The notes: a model not told the origin generated them from the letters alone. A stretch of 64,000 nucleotides of DNA from Paenibacillus sp. PvR098 (GCF_017833255.1 NZ_JAFIBU010000001.1:4024501-4088500), one strand, 5' to 3'. Counted from the first letter of the stretch, positions 26,880-35,522 are shown. Numbers and translations are program-made.

Positions 26880-27884
26880 ATGACTCCAAAAAAAGTAAGG
26901 GTCATGGATACGACGCTTCGTGACGGCTCTCATGCCATTCGCCATCGTTTTACTAAAGAACAGGTTCATAATGTTGTGAAAGCGCTCGATGAAGCAGGGG
27001 TTCCCGTTATTGAAATCAGTCATGGCGATGGCTTGGCCGGTTCTTCTATGCAGTATGGCATGTCATTGGTTAATGAATTCGAACTCATAGAAGAAGCCGC
27101 CAAGACCAGTAAAAACGCAAAAATTGCTTCCCTGCTTATTCCGGGGATCGGTACGAGAAAAGAACTGAAGCAGGCCAAAGATTGCGGGATCAGCATGGTC
27201 CGAATTGCAACCCAATGCTCAGAAGCGGACATTTCGGAACAGCATTTTGGTGTAGCCAAGGAGCTTGGACTGGAGACCGTAGGTTTTCTCATGATGGCTC
27301 ATATGCTGTCGCCGGAGGATTTGGCCAAACAGGCTAAGTTAATGGAATCCTATGGAGCGGATACCGTTTATATTGTAGATTCTGCCGGTACGATGATGCC
27401 CCGCGATGTTTCGGCTAGGGTGAAAGCGTTAACTAGTGAATTAAACGTTCCGATCGGCTATCATGCGCACAATAATATCGGATTAGCCATAGGAAATAGC
27501 CTTGCTGCAGTGGAAGCGGGTGCCGTCTGCATCGATACGAGCACGAGCGGCCTGGGAGCCGGTTCCGGCAATACACAGACTGAGGTTCTTACCGCCGCTC
27601 TGTCCAAAATGGGCTACGAGACGGGAATTGACTTATTTAAAATCATGGATGCTGCCGAATACATAGTTCAACCTATTATGGAGTATCCGATGACAATCAA
27701 CCGTGATGCCCTGACGATCGGCTATACGGGTTTATATTCCACTTTCTTGATGCATGCCAAAAGGGCTGGAGAAAAATTCAATGTAGATCCGAGGGAGATC
27801 CTGCTGGAGCTTTCCAGGCGCAAGGCCGTTGCCGGACAAGAAGATTGGATTTTGGATGTTGCTGCAGAATTGGCGAATCAATAG
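26880..27884 (+). CDS. mhpE: 4-hydroxy-2-oxovalerate aldolase (MhpE-like)
   Basis: This 334-residue DRE-TIM metallolyase has the motif [10 protein letters not shown] near residue 10 and metal-binding YHAHNNIG near residue 200. It cleaves 4-hydroxy-2-oxovalerate into pyruvate and acetaldehyde, passing the latter to MhpF. It follows mhpF by 39 bp. Together mhpD-F-E complete the lower meta pathway after the extradiol dioxygenases and the hydrolase at 20565. Confidence 0.95.
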   Translation: MTPKKVRVMDTTLRDGSHAIRHRFTKEQVHNVVKALDEAGVPVIEISHGDGLAGSSMQYGMSLVNEFELIEEAAKTSKNAKIASLLIPGIGTRKELKQAKDCGISMVRIATQCSEADISEQHFGVAKELGLETVGFLMMAHMLSPEDLAKQAKLMESYGADTVYIVDSAGTMMPRDVSARVKALTSELNVPIGYHAHNNIGLAIGNSLAAVEAGAVCIDTSTSGLGAGSGNTQTEVLTAALSKMGYETGIDLFKIMDAAEYIVQPIMEYPMTINRDALTIGYTGLYSTFLMHAKRAGEKFNVDPREILLELSRRKAVAGQEDWILDVAAELANQ

Positions 27885-27901
27885 AAAAAAGGAGAATGGG
27901 C

Positions 27902-28372
27902 ATGATCGATCCTAGGGAATTCAGGAATACTCTCGGAAGATTTGCTTCGGGAATTACTATTGTGAGCACGGTTCATGAAGGTGAAGTCCATGGAATGACG
28001 GCGAATGGTTTCGTTTCGGTCTCATTGGATCCTCCGCTTGTGCTTGTTTCCATTGACCATAAAACTAAGATGCATCAGATTCTACCCAAAACGAAAAAAT
28101 ACGGAATTAGTATATTGAAGCACGATCAGCAGCAAGTATCACAGCATTTTGCCGGTCGGCCGCAGGAAAACCCGCCTGAGTTTTTTTGGGAAAATGACAT
28201 CCCGCTGATTAAAGATTCGGTGGCTTATATCGTTTGCGATGTGGTGGATGAGCATCTGGCGGGGGATCACACCCTGTATATAGGCAACGTGAATTGGTTT
28301 TCGTATCAAGAGGAAGAACCATTGATTTTTTATGGGGGAAAATATCGTTCGTTAACTAAACCGGAGGTGTAG
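27902..28372 (+). CDS. hpaC: Flavin reductase, HpaC-like
   Basis: This 156-residue protein has the flavin-reductase-like split-barrel fold: FASGITIVSTVHEG, the flavin-binding MTANGFVSVSLDPPLVLVS block and C-terminal PLIFYGGKYRSL. It would reduce FAD or FMN with NADH for the HpaB monooxygenase at 21435. A longer frame from 27845 overlaps mhpE; ATG 27902 lies 7 bp after GGAG and matches the family N-terminus (MIDPREFRNTLGRFASG). Its separation from hpaB by six genes is unusual but both are in one operon. Confidence 0.9.
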   Translation: MIDPREFRNTLGRFASGITIVSTVHEGEVHGMTANGFVSVSLDPPLVLVSIDHKTKMHQILPKTKKYGISILKHDQQQVSQHFAGRPQENPPEFFWENDIPLIKDSVAYIVCDVVDEHLAGDHTLYIGNVNWFSYQEEEPLIFYGGKYRSLTKPEV

Positions 28373-28375
28373 ACA

Positions 28376-29320
28376 TTGATTTTAAGACTAGGACATTGCG
28401 AATTGTTTGTAACCGATATGGAAAGAGCAAGGGAATTTTACATTGATATTCTTGGTTTTAGAGAGCACGATTCCGACAAAGATCACATTTATCTTCGCGG
28501 AGTAGATGAGTTCGACCTTCATACCTTGACTTTGACCAAAAATAAAACCGGAGGCTTAGGCCACTTTGCTCTACGGGTGTCTGATCCGGAAGATCTAGAC
28601 CGGCTCGCCGATCACCATAAACGTCTTGGGGTTCCAACCTTAATGGTTCCAGAGGGTACGGAGCCAGGCCAAGGCAGAGCTTTACGTATCGTTGAGCCTA
28701 ATGGCCATCCGATTGAGTTTTATCATGAAATGCAGCAGGTTAATGTATATAATCCGCAAGGCGGACTTAACCATTTGCCTATGCGCGCTACGCACCGGGA
28801 TAAAGGGATTCCTCCATTGAGAATTGATCATATGAATATTCGTGTGGCTAGCGTGGACCAGGCCCTGAAATACTGGAGAGATGAGTTATCCTTCAGCGTA
28901 TCGGAATATGTAGAAAAGGATAATGGCACTTTCGCCGCTTGGACAAGACGTTGTCAGGGTACTCACGATGTTGCGCTCGTTCAGTCCGCTTCCGGTGCAG
29001 GCCTGCATCATGTTGCTTATACGGTTCAGGGACCTGCTGAAATTATCAGAACTGCGGATCTTTTGGCAGATGCCGGCTACCAGGATGCGATTGAGTTTGG
29101 CCCTGGTCGCCATGGATTGAGCAATGCATTCTTCCTATATATTCGTGATTTTGATGGCAATAGAACGGAGATTTATACGGGAGACTACTCGAGAGATATC
29201 GACTTGCCGCCGGTAAAATGGACTTGGGAAGAATACGATAAGAGAGGAAGACTCTGGTGGGGGCCGGCTTACCCGGAAAAATTCCTGGAAGTTTCCCCTG
29301 TCAATAATCAGTGGATTTAA
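28376..29320 (+). CDS. Extradiol dioxygenase, homoprotocatechuate 2,3-dioxygenase-like
   Basis: This 314-residue two-domain VOC protein has metal ligands H152 (RIDHMNIRVASVDQAL), H211 or H212 (GLHHVAYTV) and E265 (GNRTEIYTGD), which correspond closely to the H155/H214/E267 triad of the Gram-positive 3,4-dihydroxyphenylacetate 2,3-dioxygenases. The tail with WGPAYPEKFLE also fits that group. Start is TTG 28376, 3 bp after hpaC, with CCGGAGGTG upstream. Adjacent HpaC and upstream HpaB fit a para-hydroxylated arylacetate or related phenol as substrate, but no HpaE/F/G/H genes follow, so another catechol is possible. Confidence 0.86.
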   Translation: MILRLGHCELFVTDMERAREFYIDILGFREHDSDKDHIYLRGVDEFDLHTLTLTKNKTGGLGHFALRVSDPEDLDRLADHHKRLGVPTLMVPEGTEPGQGRALRIVEPNGHPIEFYHEMQQVNVYNPQGGLNHLPMRATHRDKGIPPLRIDHMNIRVASVDQALKYWRDELSFSVSEYVEKDNGTFAAWTRRCQGTHDVALVQSASGAGLHHVAYTVQGPAEIIRTADLLADAGYQDAIEFGPGRHGLSNAFFLYIRDFDGNRTEIYTGDYSRDIDLPPVKWTWEEYDKRGRLWWGPAYPEKFLEVSPVNNQWI

Positions 29321-29363
29321 GCGGATTCGCTTTTTATTATAAGAATAAGGAGACGGAATGAGC

Positions 29364-30245
29364 ATGGGAGTTTTGAAGTTAGCGCACGGGGTATTAAATG
29401 TAAACAATTTGGCGCAGAGTCTGGAGTTTTATCGTGAAGTCGTAGGATTGCATGAAATCGGTAAAGAGAACGGCATTGTCTATCTGGGCTGCGGTGCGGA
29501 CAACAACTATGATTTGGCTTTAAAAGAAGGAGGCAGCGGCATCAGCCATTTTGCACTGCAGGTGCATAATGAAGACGATTTGGCTTACTTTGAGAAAAAA
29601 TTGACTGGACTCGGTGTGAAGACGAACCGAGTGACGGATGCTGAGCCTGGAGAGAAGGCAGCGCTGCAGTTCCAATCACCAAGCAATCACAATATCGAAT
29701 TGGTATTGGTGGAAGATCGACCTCATTATCTACATCCGGTTGTAGGCCGTAAACCAAGCCGAGGCATCGCACCGCTCGATGCGGATCATATCACGCTGAA
29801 CGCAAAGGACGTCAACGGTTTGGCAGGATTTTTGCGAGATGCATTGGAATTCTCGATCGCAGACGTATTCGAGCCGGTCGCGGGTGTTTGGGGAGCTGCG
29901 TGGACGCACGGAAGTGATTTCCACCATGATGTAGCTATCGTAGGTACACGTGATGAAACGACATTGCATCATTATGCATTCCTGGTTGCGGGAATCGATG
30001 AGATGAAACGGGCCTGTGACGTACTGGGGCAGTATGGCTACAAGACGGAGACCGGCCCGGGAAGACACTCCGTAGGCGGAAACCTGTACACGTATTTCCT
30101 GGATCCAAGCGGCAACCGCATCGAATTGTCCGCGGAAATGCCTCGTGCGGACAAGTCACGCGCGCTCAATAGCTGGGCGGATTTCCCGACGGCCTTCAGT
30201 TCATGGGGAGCCTTCCCGCCGGAATCTTTCGCTAAAGGGTCTTAA
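29364..30245 (+). CDS. Extradiol (catechol 2,3-type) dioxygenase, copy 2
   Basis: This 293-residue protein differs from the copy at 24267-25148 by only about ten residues, six of them within the first 20. The ligands H142, H202/H203 and E254 are unchanged, so it should be active with the same type of catechol. Alignment of the upstream AAGGAG with copy 1 favours ATG 29364 over ATG 29358. Small differences near the ends (for example A80 to T and Y76 to F) could tune specificity. Keeping two near-identical ring-cleavage genes in one operon points to gene dosage or recent conversion. Confidence 0.9.
   Translation: MGVLKLAHGVLNVNNLAQSLEFYREVVGLHEIGKENGIVYLGCGADNNYDLALKEGGSGISHFALQVHNEDDLAYFEKKLTGLGVKTNRVTDAEPGEKAALQFQSPSNHNIELVLVEDRPHYLHPVVGRKPSRGIAPLDADHITLNAKDVNGLAGFLRDALEFSIADVFEPVAGVWGAAWTHGSDFHHDVAIVGTRDETTLHHYAFLVAGIDEMKRACDVLGQYGYKTETGPGRHSVGGNLYTYFLDPSGNRIELSAEMPRADKSRALNSWADFPTAFSSWGAFPPESFAKGS
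29724..30023 (+). repeat. 300-bp perfect repeat, copy 2
   Basis: Identical to 24627-24926; offset 5097 bp in direct orientation. Recombination between the copies would delete mhpD-F-E, hpaC and the third dioxygenase gene. Confidence 0.9.
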
Positions 30246-30275
30246 TTAAACTTTTAGGGATCACCCCCTACATGT

Positions 30276-30310
30276 AAGGGCATTGACTGTGAGGTCTGTG
30301 CCCTTTCTGT
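30276..30310 (+). terminator. Possible terminator after dioxygenase copy 2
   Basis: AAGGGCA (30276-30282) pairs with TGCCCTT (30299-30305), with a 16-nt loop and a short pyrimidine-rich tail. It may only partly stop transcription into the FAD-synthetase gene. Confidence 0.45.
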
Positions 30311-30354
30311 TTACTAACGAAGTGAAACAAATATGATGTATATGAGGGATTGCT

Positions 30355-30948
30355 ATGCAAGTACGATCGGGCTTAAGCTTACATGATTTCAAAAAAGATA
30401 ATGCGAAGGTTCCTTCCGTGATTACCATTGGAAATTTTGATGGTATCCATTTAGGGCATCAAGCTTTGATTCAGCAGGCACAAAAAATAGCGCGAGAGAA
30501 AGGGGATTTGCCATGTTACGTCATGACATTTGACCCTCATCCTCGCCAGTTATTCGGTCACAATGACTTTATGGCATTAATGTCTCTAGAGAGTAAGCTG
30601 GACATATTAGAGCAAATGGGAGTGAACGGCGTTTATGTGCTGCATTTTACGCGTCCGTTTTCTCAGCTTTCAGCTGAGGATTTTGTAAATCAATACCTGC
30701 TTGCGTTACATCTGGATGCCATTGTTGTGGGCTCGGATTTCACATTTGGTTATCAAGGGTTAGGTACTGTTGATACTTTAAAGGAAGCCGGGAAAGGCCA
30801 TTTTTCGGTGGAGGCGGTAAAGCTTGTCCACGATCATCAGTTCAAAATAAGCAGTACGAGAATTCGTGGATTAATATCCGCTGGAAAAATAAACGAGGTT
30901 TCGGAATTGCTGGGTAGACCTTATTCCATGAATGGTCAATCCACATGA
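30355..30948 (+). CDS. Stand-alone FAD synthetase (FMN adenylyltransferase) domain, RibF N-terminal half
   Basis: This 197-residue protein contains the nucleotidyl-transferase motif GNFDGIHLGHQ (near 27-37), TFDPHPRQLF (near 60) and the closing ISSTRIRGLI...LLGRPYSMNG motif, where it stops. Normal bifunctional RibF proteins are over 300 residues and continue into a riboflavin kinase domain, which is absent here. It should convert FMN to FAD. Position behind the flavin-dependent HpaB/HpaC genes and near ribBA suggests it boosts FAD supply for this pathway. The frame is clean and ends at a domain border, so it looks like a designed single-domain form, not a decayed gene. Confidence 0.86.
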   Translation: MQVRSGLSLHDFKKDNAKVPSVITIGNFDGIHLGHQALIQQAQKIAREKGDLPCYVMTFDPHPRQLFGHNDFMALMSLESKLDILEQMGVNGVYVLHFTRPFSQLSAEDFVNQYLLALHLDAIVVGSDFTFGYQGLGTVDTLKEAGKGHFSVEAVKLVHDHQFKISSTRIRGLISAGKINEVSELLGRPYSMNGQST

Positions 30949-30973
30949 AAAAAGTCTGAGAATCATCTCAGAC
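30948..30973 (-). terminator. Terminator of gntR
   Basis: A perfect 8-bp stem GTCTGAGA/TCTCAGAC (30954-30961, 30966-30973) with a 4-nt loop is followed on the minus strand by six T. It overlaps the end of the convergent FAD-synthetase gene. Confidence 0.8.
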
Positions 30974-30983
30974 AAATGGCTCA

Positions 30984-31676
30984 TTAATTTAAGATTTTTG
31001 AATTGCCCACGATTGCAGCAAATTTTAAGATATGGCTTTCCATGATTGAACGGGCACCTTTAGAATCCCGCATTTTTATTTTATCAATAATGGCTTTGTG
31101 CTCTTCAATCGTTTGACTTGGGTCATGCTCGAATAGTGAGACGTTAATTAAATAAAAATCATTCAGATCCCATTGATTTTTGGTCAGATTGTATATTTTT
31201 TCGGAACGGGCCATTTCGAGAATGGAATGATGAAGCTTTCTATTAATAACGAAATATTCATCTTTTGCAAAATTATCTTTCATAACCAATTGATGTAATT
31301 CGTCATTGATTTGATATAAATGATCAACTTCCGATTCTTGACCTCGTTCAGCCGCTAGTTGGGCGGCCATTCCTTCTAGAACCATGACCGTCAAGAAATG
31401 ATCATACATTTGTTCTTTGGTGTAATTAATCACTCGGCAGCCGGTTTGCGGGACAATTTCCACGAAATTTTCAAGCTCCAACTTTTTCAATGCATCTATA
31501 ATGGGTCTTCTGGAATATCCAAGTTCCTTGGCTGTTTCAATGACGGAAATCTCTTCACCGAACTTCCATTTTCCATCCTTTAGATTTTTTTTAATATATT
31601 CATAAGCATAGTTAGTTTTAGATAAATTGGTGTCTTCCAAATTATTCGGTCCTCCAAATGATAATGTTATGTTCAT
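30984..31676 (-). CDS. GntR-family regulator, FCD-type
   Basis: This 230-residue protein has an N-terminal winged helix (about 25-80, with VIETAKELGYSRRPIIDALKKLE) and a C-terminal all-helical FCD-like effector domain (about 95-225) with His and Asp residues of the usual metal/ligand site (for example LHHSILEM). ATG 31676 has no clear ribosome site; TTG 31640 has GGAGG 10 bp upstream and could be the true start, giving 218 residues. It is divergent from ribBA. Repeated TAAGATATTAG sites cover its own -10 box, so it is probably an autorepressor and the regulator of the sites at 2420, 17627 and 20525. Confidence 0.88.
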   Translation of the reverse strand: MNITLSFGGPNNLEDTNLSKTNYAYEYIKKNLKDGKWKFGEEISVIETAKELGYSRRPIIDALKKLELENFVEIVPQTGCRVINYTKEQMYDHFLTVMVLEGMAAQLAAERGQESEVDHLYQINDELHQLVMKDNFAKDEYFVINRKLHHSILEMARSEKIYNLTKNQWDLNDFYLINVSLFEHDPSQTIEEHKAIIDKIKMRDSKGARSIMESHILKFAAIVGNSKILN

Positions 31677-31680
31677 ACAA

Positions 31681-31708
31681 TTGAACTAATATCTTACCAC
31701 GCTAATAT
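31681..31708 (+). promoter_or_regulatory. Possible ribBA promoter overlapping the operators
   Basis: TTGAAC (31681-31686) and TAATAT (31703-31708) are 16 bp apart and lie inside the operator repeats. Confidence 0.45.
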
Positions 31709-31714
31709 CTTACC
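31686..31714. promoter_or_regulatory. GntR-type operators, site D (two direct repeats)
   Basis: The 13-mer CTAATATCTTACC occurs at 31686-31698 and 31702-31714, 16 bp apart. On the minus strand the promoter-proximal copy overlaps TAAGAT, the proposed gntR -10 box. The pair also overlaps a ribBA promoter on the plus strand, so both divergent genes could be controlled. Confidence 0.7.
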
Positions 31715-31735
31715 TTAATTATAAAGTTTGAGCAA
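31707..31735 (-). promoter_or_regulatory. Promoter of gntR
   Basis: On the minus strand TTGCTC (plus 31730-31735) and TAAGAT (plus 31707-31712) are 17 bp apart; the -10 box is part of the operator repeat. Confidence 0.5.
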
Positions 31736-31780
31736 CTATTTTATATTTCATGAACGAATTGGATTTCGGGAGGAATATAC

Positions 31781-33001
31781 ATGGCAAAATCGATTGATTT
31801 TCACGCGATTGAAGAGGCTATCTACGATCTGATGCTAGGCAAAGTGATTATTGTCGTGGACGATGAGGATCGCGAGAACGAAGGTGATTTTGTCGCTTTA
31901 GCGGAACATGCGAATGCCGATATCATCAACTTTATGATCAAGGAAGGCCGTGGTCTCGTGTGCGTGCCGATCACCGAAGAACGGGCGGAGCAGCTGGATC
32001 TTCCGCCCATGGTCAGTCACAATACGGATTATCACGGCACGGCATTCACCGTCTCCATCGACCATTATGATACGACGACCGGTATTTCCGCTTATGAGCG
32101 GGCCCGCACCATCCAAGCGATCATCGATCCTACGTCGAAGCCGCAGGAGTTTCGCCGTCCAGGGCATATTTTCCCGCTGGTTGCCAAAAAAGGGGGAGTT
32201 CTACGGAGAACCGGTCACACGGAAGCGGCTGTCGATCTTGCGCGCTTGTGCGGCTCATATCCGGCGGCTGTGATCTGTGAAGTCATCAAGGAAGACGGTG
32301 CGATGGCACGTGTGCCTGATCTGATGGAAATCGCAGCCCGGCATGACCTGAAAATCATCACCATTCACGACTTGATTCATTACCGTAACGAGAAAGAAAT
32401 GCTTATTCGTCGTGAAGTGGAGGTCAAGCTGCCGACCGAATTCGGCATGTTCACGGCGATTGCCTATACGAACGAGATTGATGATAAGGAGCATGTAGCG
32501 CTCGTCAAAGGAAAGATCAATCCGGAGTTACCGACACTCGTCCGCGTGCACTCCGAATGCTTGACCGGCGACGTGTTTCATTCGCACCGCTGTGACTGCG
32601 GATCGCAGCTTACCGCCTCGCTTCAGCAAATCGACGAGTACGGCTCTGGCTTGCTGCTGTATATGCGGCAGGAGGGCCGCGGCATCGGACTCATTAATAA
32701 ATTGAAGGCTTATTCGCTGCAGGAGCAGGGATTGGATACGGTTGAAGCCAATTCGAAACTTGGGTTTGCCCCCGATCTTCGCGATTATGGGATCGGTGCC
32801 CAAATTTTGAAGGATCTTGGCGTTCGCCAAATACGGCTGCTTACGAACAATCCGCGCAAGATTAAAGGTTTGGAAGGTTACGGTCTGGAGGTTGTCGAGC
32901 GTGTACCGATCCAAATAGAAGAGAATGAAGATAACGCAGGCTACCTGCATACGAAGAAGTTTAAGCTTGGTCATATGCTGAACTTTGATGCTGTACGATA
33001 A
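31781..33001 (+). CDS. ribBA: Bifunctional DHBP synthase / GTP cyclohydrolase II (RibBA)
   Basis: This 406-residue protein joins RibB (about 1-200, acidic metal motif [10 protein letters not shown] near 27-36) to RibA (about 205-406, zinc-binding [18 protein letters not shown] near residue 260). It makes both riboflavin precursors, from ribulose 5-phosphate and from GTP. It is not in a rib operon here and no FMN riboswitch is visible in the short upstream region; instead it is divergent from the island's GntR gene and shares its operators. This fits substrate-induced flavin synthesis for the UbiD (prenyl-FMN), HpaB and HpaC enzymes. A strong terminator follows. Confidence 0.96.
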   Translation: MAKSIDFHAIEEAIYDLMLGKVIIVVDDEDRENEGDFVALAEHANADIINFMIKEGRGLVCVPITEERAEQLDLPPMVSHNTDYHGTAFTVSIDHYDTTTGISAYERARTIQAIIDPTSKPQEFRRPGHIFPLVAKKGGVLRRTGHTEAAVDLARLCGSYPAAVICEVIKEDGAMARVPDLMEIAARHDLKIITIHDLIHYRNEKEMLIRREVEVKLPTEFGMFTAIAYTNEIDDKEHVALVKGKINPELPTLVRVHSECLTGDVFHSHRCDCGSQLTASLQQIDEYGSGLLLYMRQEGRGIGLINKLKAYSLQEQGLDTVEANSKLGFAPDLRDYGIGAQILKDLGVRQIRLLTNNPRKIKGLEGYGLEVVERVPIQIEENEDNAGYLHTKKFKLGHMLNFDAVR

Positions 33002-33024
33002 CATACTCGCGAATGGAAGAATGA

Positions 33025-33059
33025 ACGGGCTTTGGAGTCCATGCTCCAAAGCCCGTTTT
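33025..33059 (+). terminator. Terminator after ribBA
   Basis: A perfect 13-bp stem ACGGGCTTTGGAG/CTCCAAAGCCCGT (33025-33037, 33044-33056) followed by TTTT. It marks the end of the aromatic island. Confidence 0.9.
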
Positions 33060-33114
33060 GCGTCGTTTACTCTATGCAGGCGGTTATAAATCTATCGATT
33101 GGATTCTATTTCAC

Positions 33115-33144
33115 TTGAAACGAGCAGATACTTTTTTCTATAAT
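33115..33144 (+). promoter_or_regulatory. Promoter of the first DedA gene
   Basis: TTGAAA (33115-33120) and a perfect TATAAT (33139-33144), 18 bp apart; AAAGGAG and ATG 33183 follow. Confidence 0.65.
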
Positions 33145-33182
33145 AGAAGAATATATTATCCGAAGTAAAAAAGGAGCTTTCA

Positions 33183-33773
33183 ATGGAACAGTTAATCCTA
33201 GAGTTCATTCATTTTTTAAAGGGGCTGTCATACGCTGGTATCGCTATCGCTTTAACCTTTGAATTCGTGCCAGCTGAGCTCATTCTTCCATTAGCAGGCT
33301 ACTGGGTCTATCAAGGGGACTTCAAATTGATTCCGACCATCATAGCCGGAACGATTGGCGGCACCACAGGCCCTCTCACTTTGTATCTGCTGGGACGGTA
33401 TGGCGGCAGACCGTTTATTGAAAAATATGGGAAATACTTTTTCATTCGCTCCCATCAATTGAATGCATCGGATCGTTTTTTTGAGAAATATGGAGGCGGC
33501 GTGGCCTTTTTCGGAAGATTTATTCCAGGGGTAAGAACGTTAATTTCGATCCCATGCGGTATAGCCAAGATGAATGTCACCAAATTTATGGTTTATACGT
33601 TTTTGGCCATGCTCCCGATCACATCCCTTTATGTATATCTGGGATACAAGCTAGGCCCGCAATGGGAAAACGTAGCTTCTCTGGCTAAGCAATACATGAC
33701 GCCTATCGCCCTTGTGATCGTGGTAGGAATACTCATTTACGCTTTAGTGAAGCGCAAGCTGAGGCCGGCTTAA
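33183..33773 (+). CDS. DedA-family (VTT-domain) membrane protein
   Basis: This 196-residue protein has four to five membrane segments. It has the DedA core: FEFVPAELILPLAGYW near residue 25, GRYGGRPFIEKYGKYFF near 75 and FFGRFIPGVRTLISIPCGIAKM near 105-126. Family members flip phospholipids such as phosphatidylethanolamine or undecaprenyl phosphate carriers. It has its own promoter and is a single-gene unit. A second DedA gene is at 39364-39978, with a different sequence. Confidence 0.9.
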   Translation: MEQLILEFIHFLKGLSYAGIAIALTFEFVPAELILPLAGYWVYQGDFKLIPTIIAGTIGGTTGPLTLYLLGRYGGRPFIEKYGKYFFIRSHQLNASDRFFEKYGGGVAFFGRFIPGVRTLISIPCGIAKMNVTKFMVYTFLAMLPITSLYVYLGYKLGPQWENVASLAKQYMTPIALVIVVGILIYALVKRKLRPA

Positions 33774-33848
33774 AGATTCCGCCTTACTATATCCTCCCGG
33801 AACCCAACGCATTAAAGCATGAGACAATGGTATATGATTTATTAAAGG

Positions 33849-33881
33849 AAAACTCCCACACTTTAGAAGCATGGGAGTTTT
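33849..33881. terminator. Bidirectional terminator between DedA and CorC genes
   Basis: AAAACTCCCA (33849-33858) and TGGGAGTTTT (33872-33881) form a 10-bp stem with A/T tracts on both sides, serving both convergent genes. Confidence 0.85.
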
Positions 33882-33889
33882 TGCGTTCC

Positions 33890-35200
33890 TTATTCCTCGG
33901 AAACAACAGGAGCCGGAGCAGGGGATTTAATAATCTCCACCTTACGAATGCGGTTACGATCTCTTTCTTTGACGACAAAAGTCAGATCGTTGAATACCCA
34001 TTTACTACCCTTTTTCAGAGTCGTATTCTGGTTGTACAACCAGCCGCCGATCGTATCAAAATCTTCATCCTCGAAAGGTACATGAAGCAGCTCGCTCACC
34101 GTGGACAAGGGAACCTTACCGTCAACAATGATATGCTCGTTATTGATGATTTCGACATCAGGTTTTTCTTCGGCATCGAACTCGTCCTGAATTTCTCCGA
34201 CAATTTCTTCTAGAATATCCTCAATCGTGATCAACCCTGAAGTGCCGCCGTATTCATCGTGAAGGATCACCATATGATTCTGCTGCTTCTGCATCAGCAT
34301 CAACAGCTTTTGAATAGGCGTGGCTTCCGAAACCGAGAGAACAGGCTGCAGCAATTGGGATAGTTCAATTTCAGGATGATCGCTTCGTTTTAGAAAAAGC
34401 TGCTTGGTATTAATAAATCCGATAACATTGTCTTTCTCCGTATCAATAACAGGGAAACGGGTGAATTGCTCTTCCTTAATGATGGTCATGTTTTGTTCGG
34501 GAGTATTCTGGACATCCAGACATACCATATCCGTACGCGGCACCATAATTTCACGGGCGAGCATTTGGTCGAACTCGAAAATCCGATTAACATATCCATA
34601 CTCGGATTGATTAATATTACCGCTTTTATAGCTTTCAGACAAAATGATACGAAGTTCCTCTTCCGTATGTGCTTCTTCATGTTCTTTGGCCGGTCTTAAA
34701 CCGAACAATCGAATCAATTTGTTAGCGGAACCGTTCAGGACCCAAATAAATGGATACATAATTTTATAGAAGAAAATCATCGGAGGGGCGCAAATGCTGC
34801 TGACCATCTCCGCTTTTTGAATGGCAAGTGATTTTGGCGCCAGCTCACCTACTACCACATGCAAAAAAGTGATAAGGGAAAAGGCTGTGATAAAAGATAT
34901 GAATGAAACAACATCAGCGGGCAGTAAACCTGCCAACAAGGGATTTAACAGTTTCTCGACGGTGGGCTTTCCCAGCCAGCCAAGTCCAAGGGCCGTGACG
35001 GTAATACCTAACTGGCAAGCGGATAAGTATCCATCGAGATTGCTTGTGACTTTTTGAACGGCAAGCGCGTTCTTCCTGCCTTCAGCCACCATTTGATTCA
35101 CCCTACTGGGTCTTAGTTTCACGATGGCAAATTCTGTTGCTACGAATAGAGCGGTACCTAGGATGAGCACAACAATAAGCAGCAAATTAAGGGTAATCAT
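33890..35200 (-). CDS. CNNM/CBS-domain protein (HlyC/CorC family)
   Basis: This 436-residue protein has an N-terminal CNNM membrane domain (about 1-190, with ATEFAIVKLRPSRV and LGWLGKPTVEKLL), two CBS domains (about 205-330, REIMVPRTDMVCLD then LMLMQKQQNHMVILHDEYGG) and a C-terminal CorC_HlyC domain. Proteins of this type are linked to Mg2+ or other divalent cation efflux. It is transcribed alone on the minus strand, with AAAGGAGATT before its start. About 480 bp separate it from the terC gene. Confidence 0.92.
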   Translation of the reverse strand: MITLNLLLIVVLILGTALFVATEFAIVKLRPSRVNQMVAEGRKNALAVQKVTSNLDGYLSACQLGITVTALGLGWLGKPTVEKLLNPLLAGLLPADVVSFISFITAFSLITFLHVVVGELAPKSLAIQKAEMVSSICAPPMIFFYKIMYPFIWVLNGSANKLIRLFGLRPAKEHEEAHTEEELRIILSESYKSGNINQSEYGYVNRIFEFDQMLAREIMVPRTDMVCLDVQNTPEQNMTIIKEEQFTRFPVIDTEKDNVIGFINTKQLFLKRSDHPEIELSQLLQPVLSVSEATPIQKLLMLMQKQQNHMVILHDEYGGTSGLITIEDILEEIVGEIQDEFDAEEKPDVEIINNEHIIVDGKVPLSTVSELLHVPFEDEDFDTIGGWLYNQNTTLKKGSKWVFNDLTFVVKERDRNRIRKVEIIKSPAPAPVVSEE

Positions 35201-35380
35201 ACCAATCTCCTTTTAGTTTCACCTGATATATCATAAGATCATAAACGAGTTCTTATGAACTTATATTATAAAAGTTCATTAAAACTTTCAAGCTCGATTT
35301 TGAGTCAAAACTGTTGAATTTATGCTAAATTAACGCAGTATGAGGTTCGGGAGCGGGTTATCCTCAAATTATATTGCATT
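35201..35380. other. AT-rich intergenic stretch
   Basis: Between the corC start and the terC promoter. It must hold the minus-strand corC promoter but no convincing box was found. No ORF, repeat or hairpin worth naming. Confidence 0.5.
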
Positions 35381-35409
35381 TTGACCCTATTAGCCTTCCC
35401 CCATAATAT
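35381..35409 (+). promoter_or_regulatory. Promoter of the Mn-riboswitch/terC transcript
   Basis: TTGACC (35381-35386) and TAATAT (35404-35409) are separated by 17 bp; the leader would be about 285 nt. Confidence 0.6.
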
Positions 35410-35522
35410 AGAAAAAATAATTTTAGATTTTTGAAACCTTTACTCAGAAGACTCGTAATACCAGTCATAGCCGCAAGGAGATAAAGACAAACAATTCTTT
35501 ATCATTCTATGAAGGCTAACTC

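Noticed and set aside
31715..31780. FMN riboswitch before ribBA
   Set aside because: The upstream region is too short and lacks the conserved FMN-aptamer blocks; operator repeats are present instead.
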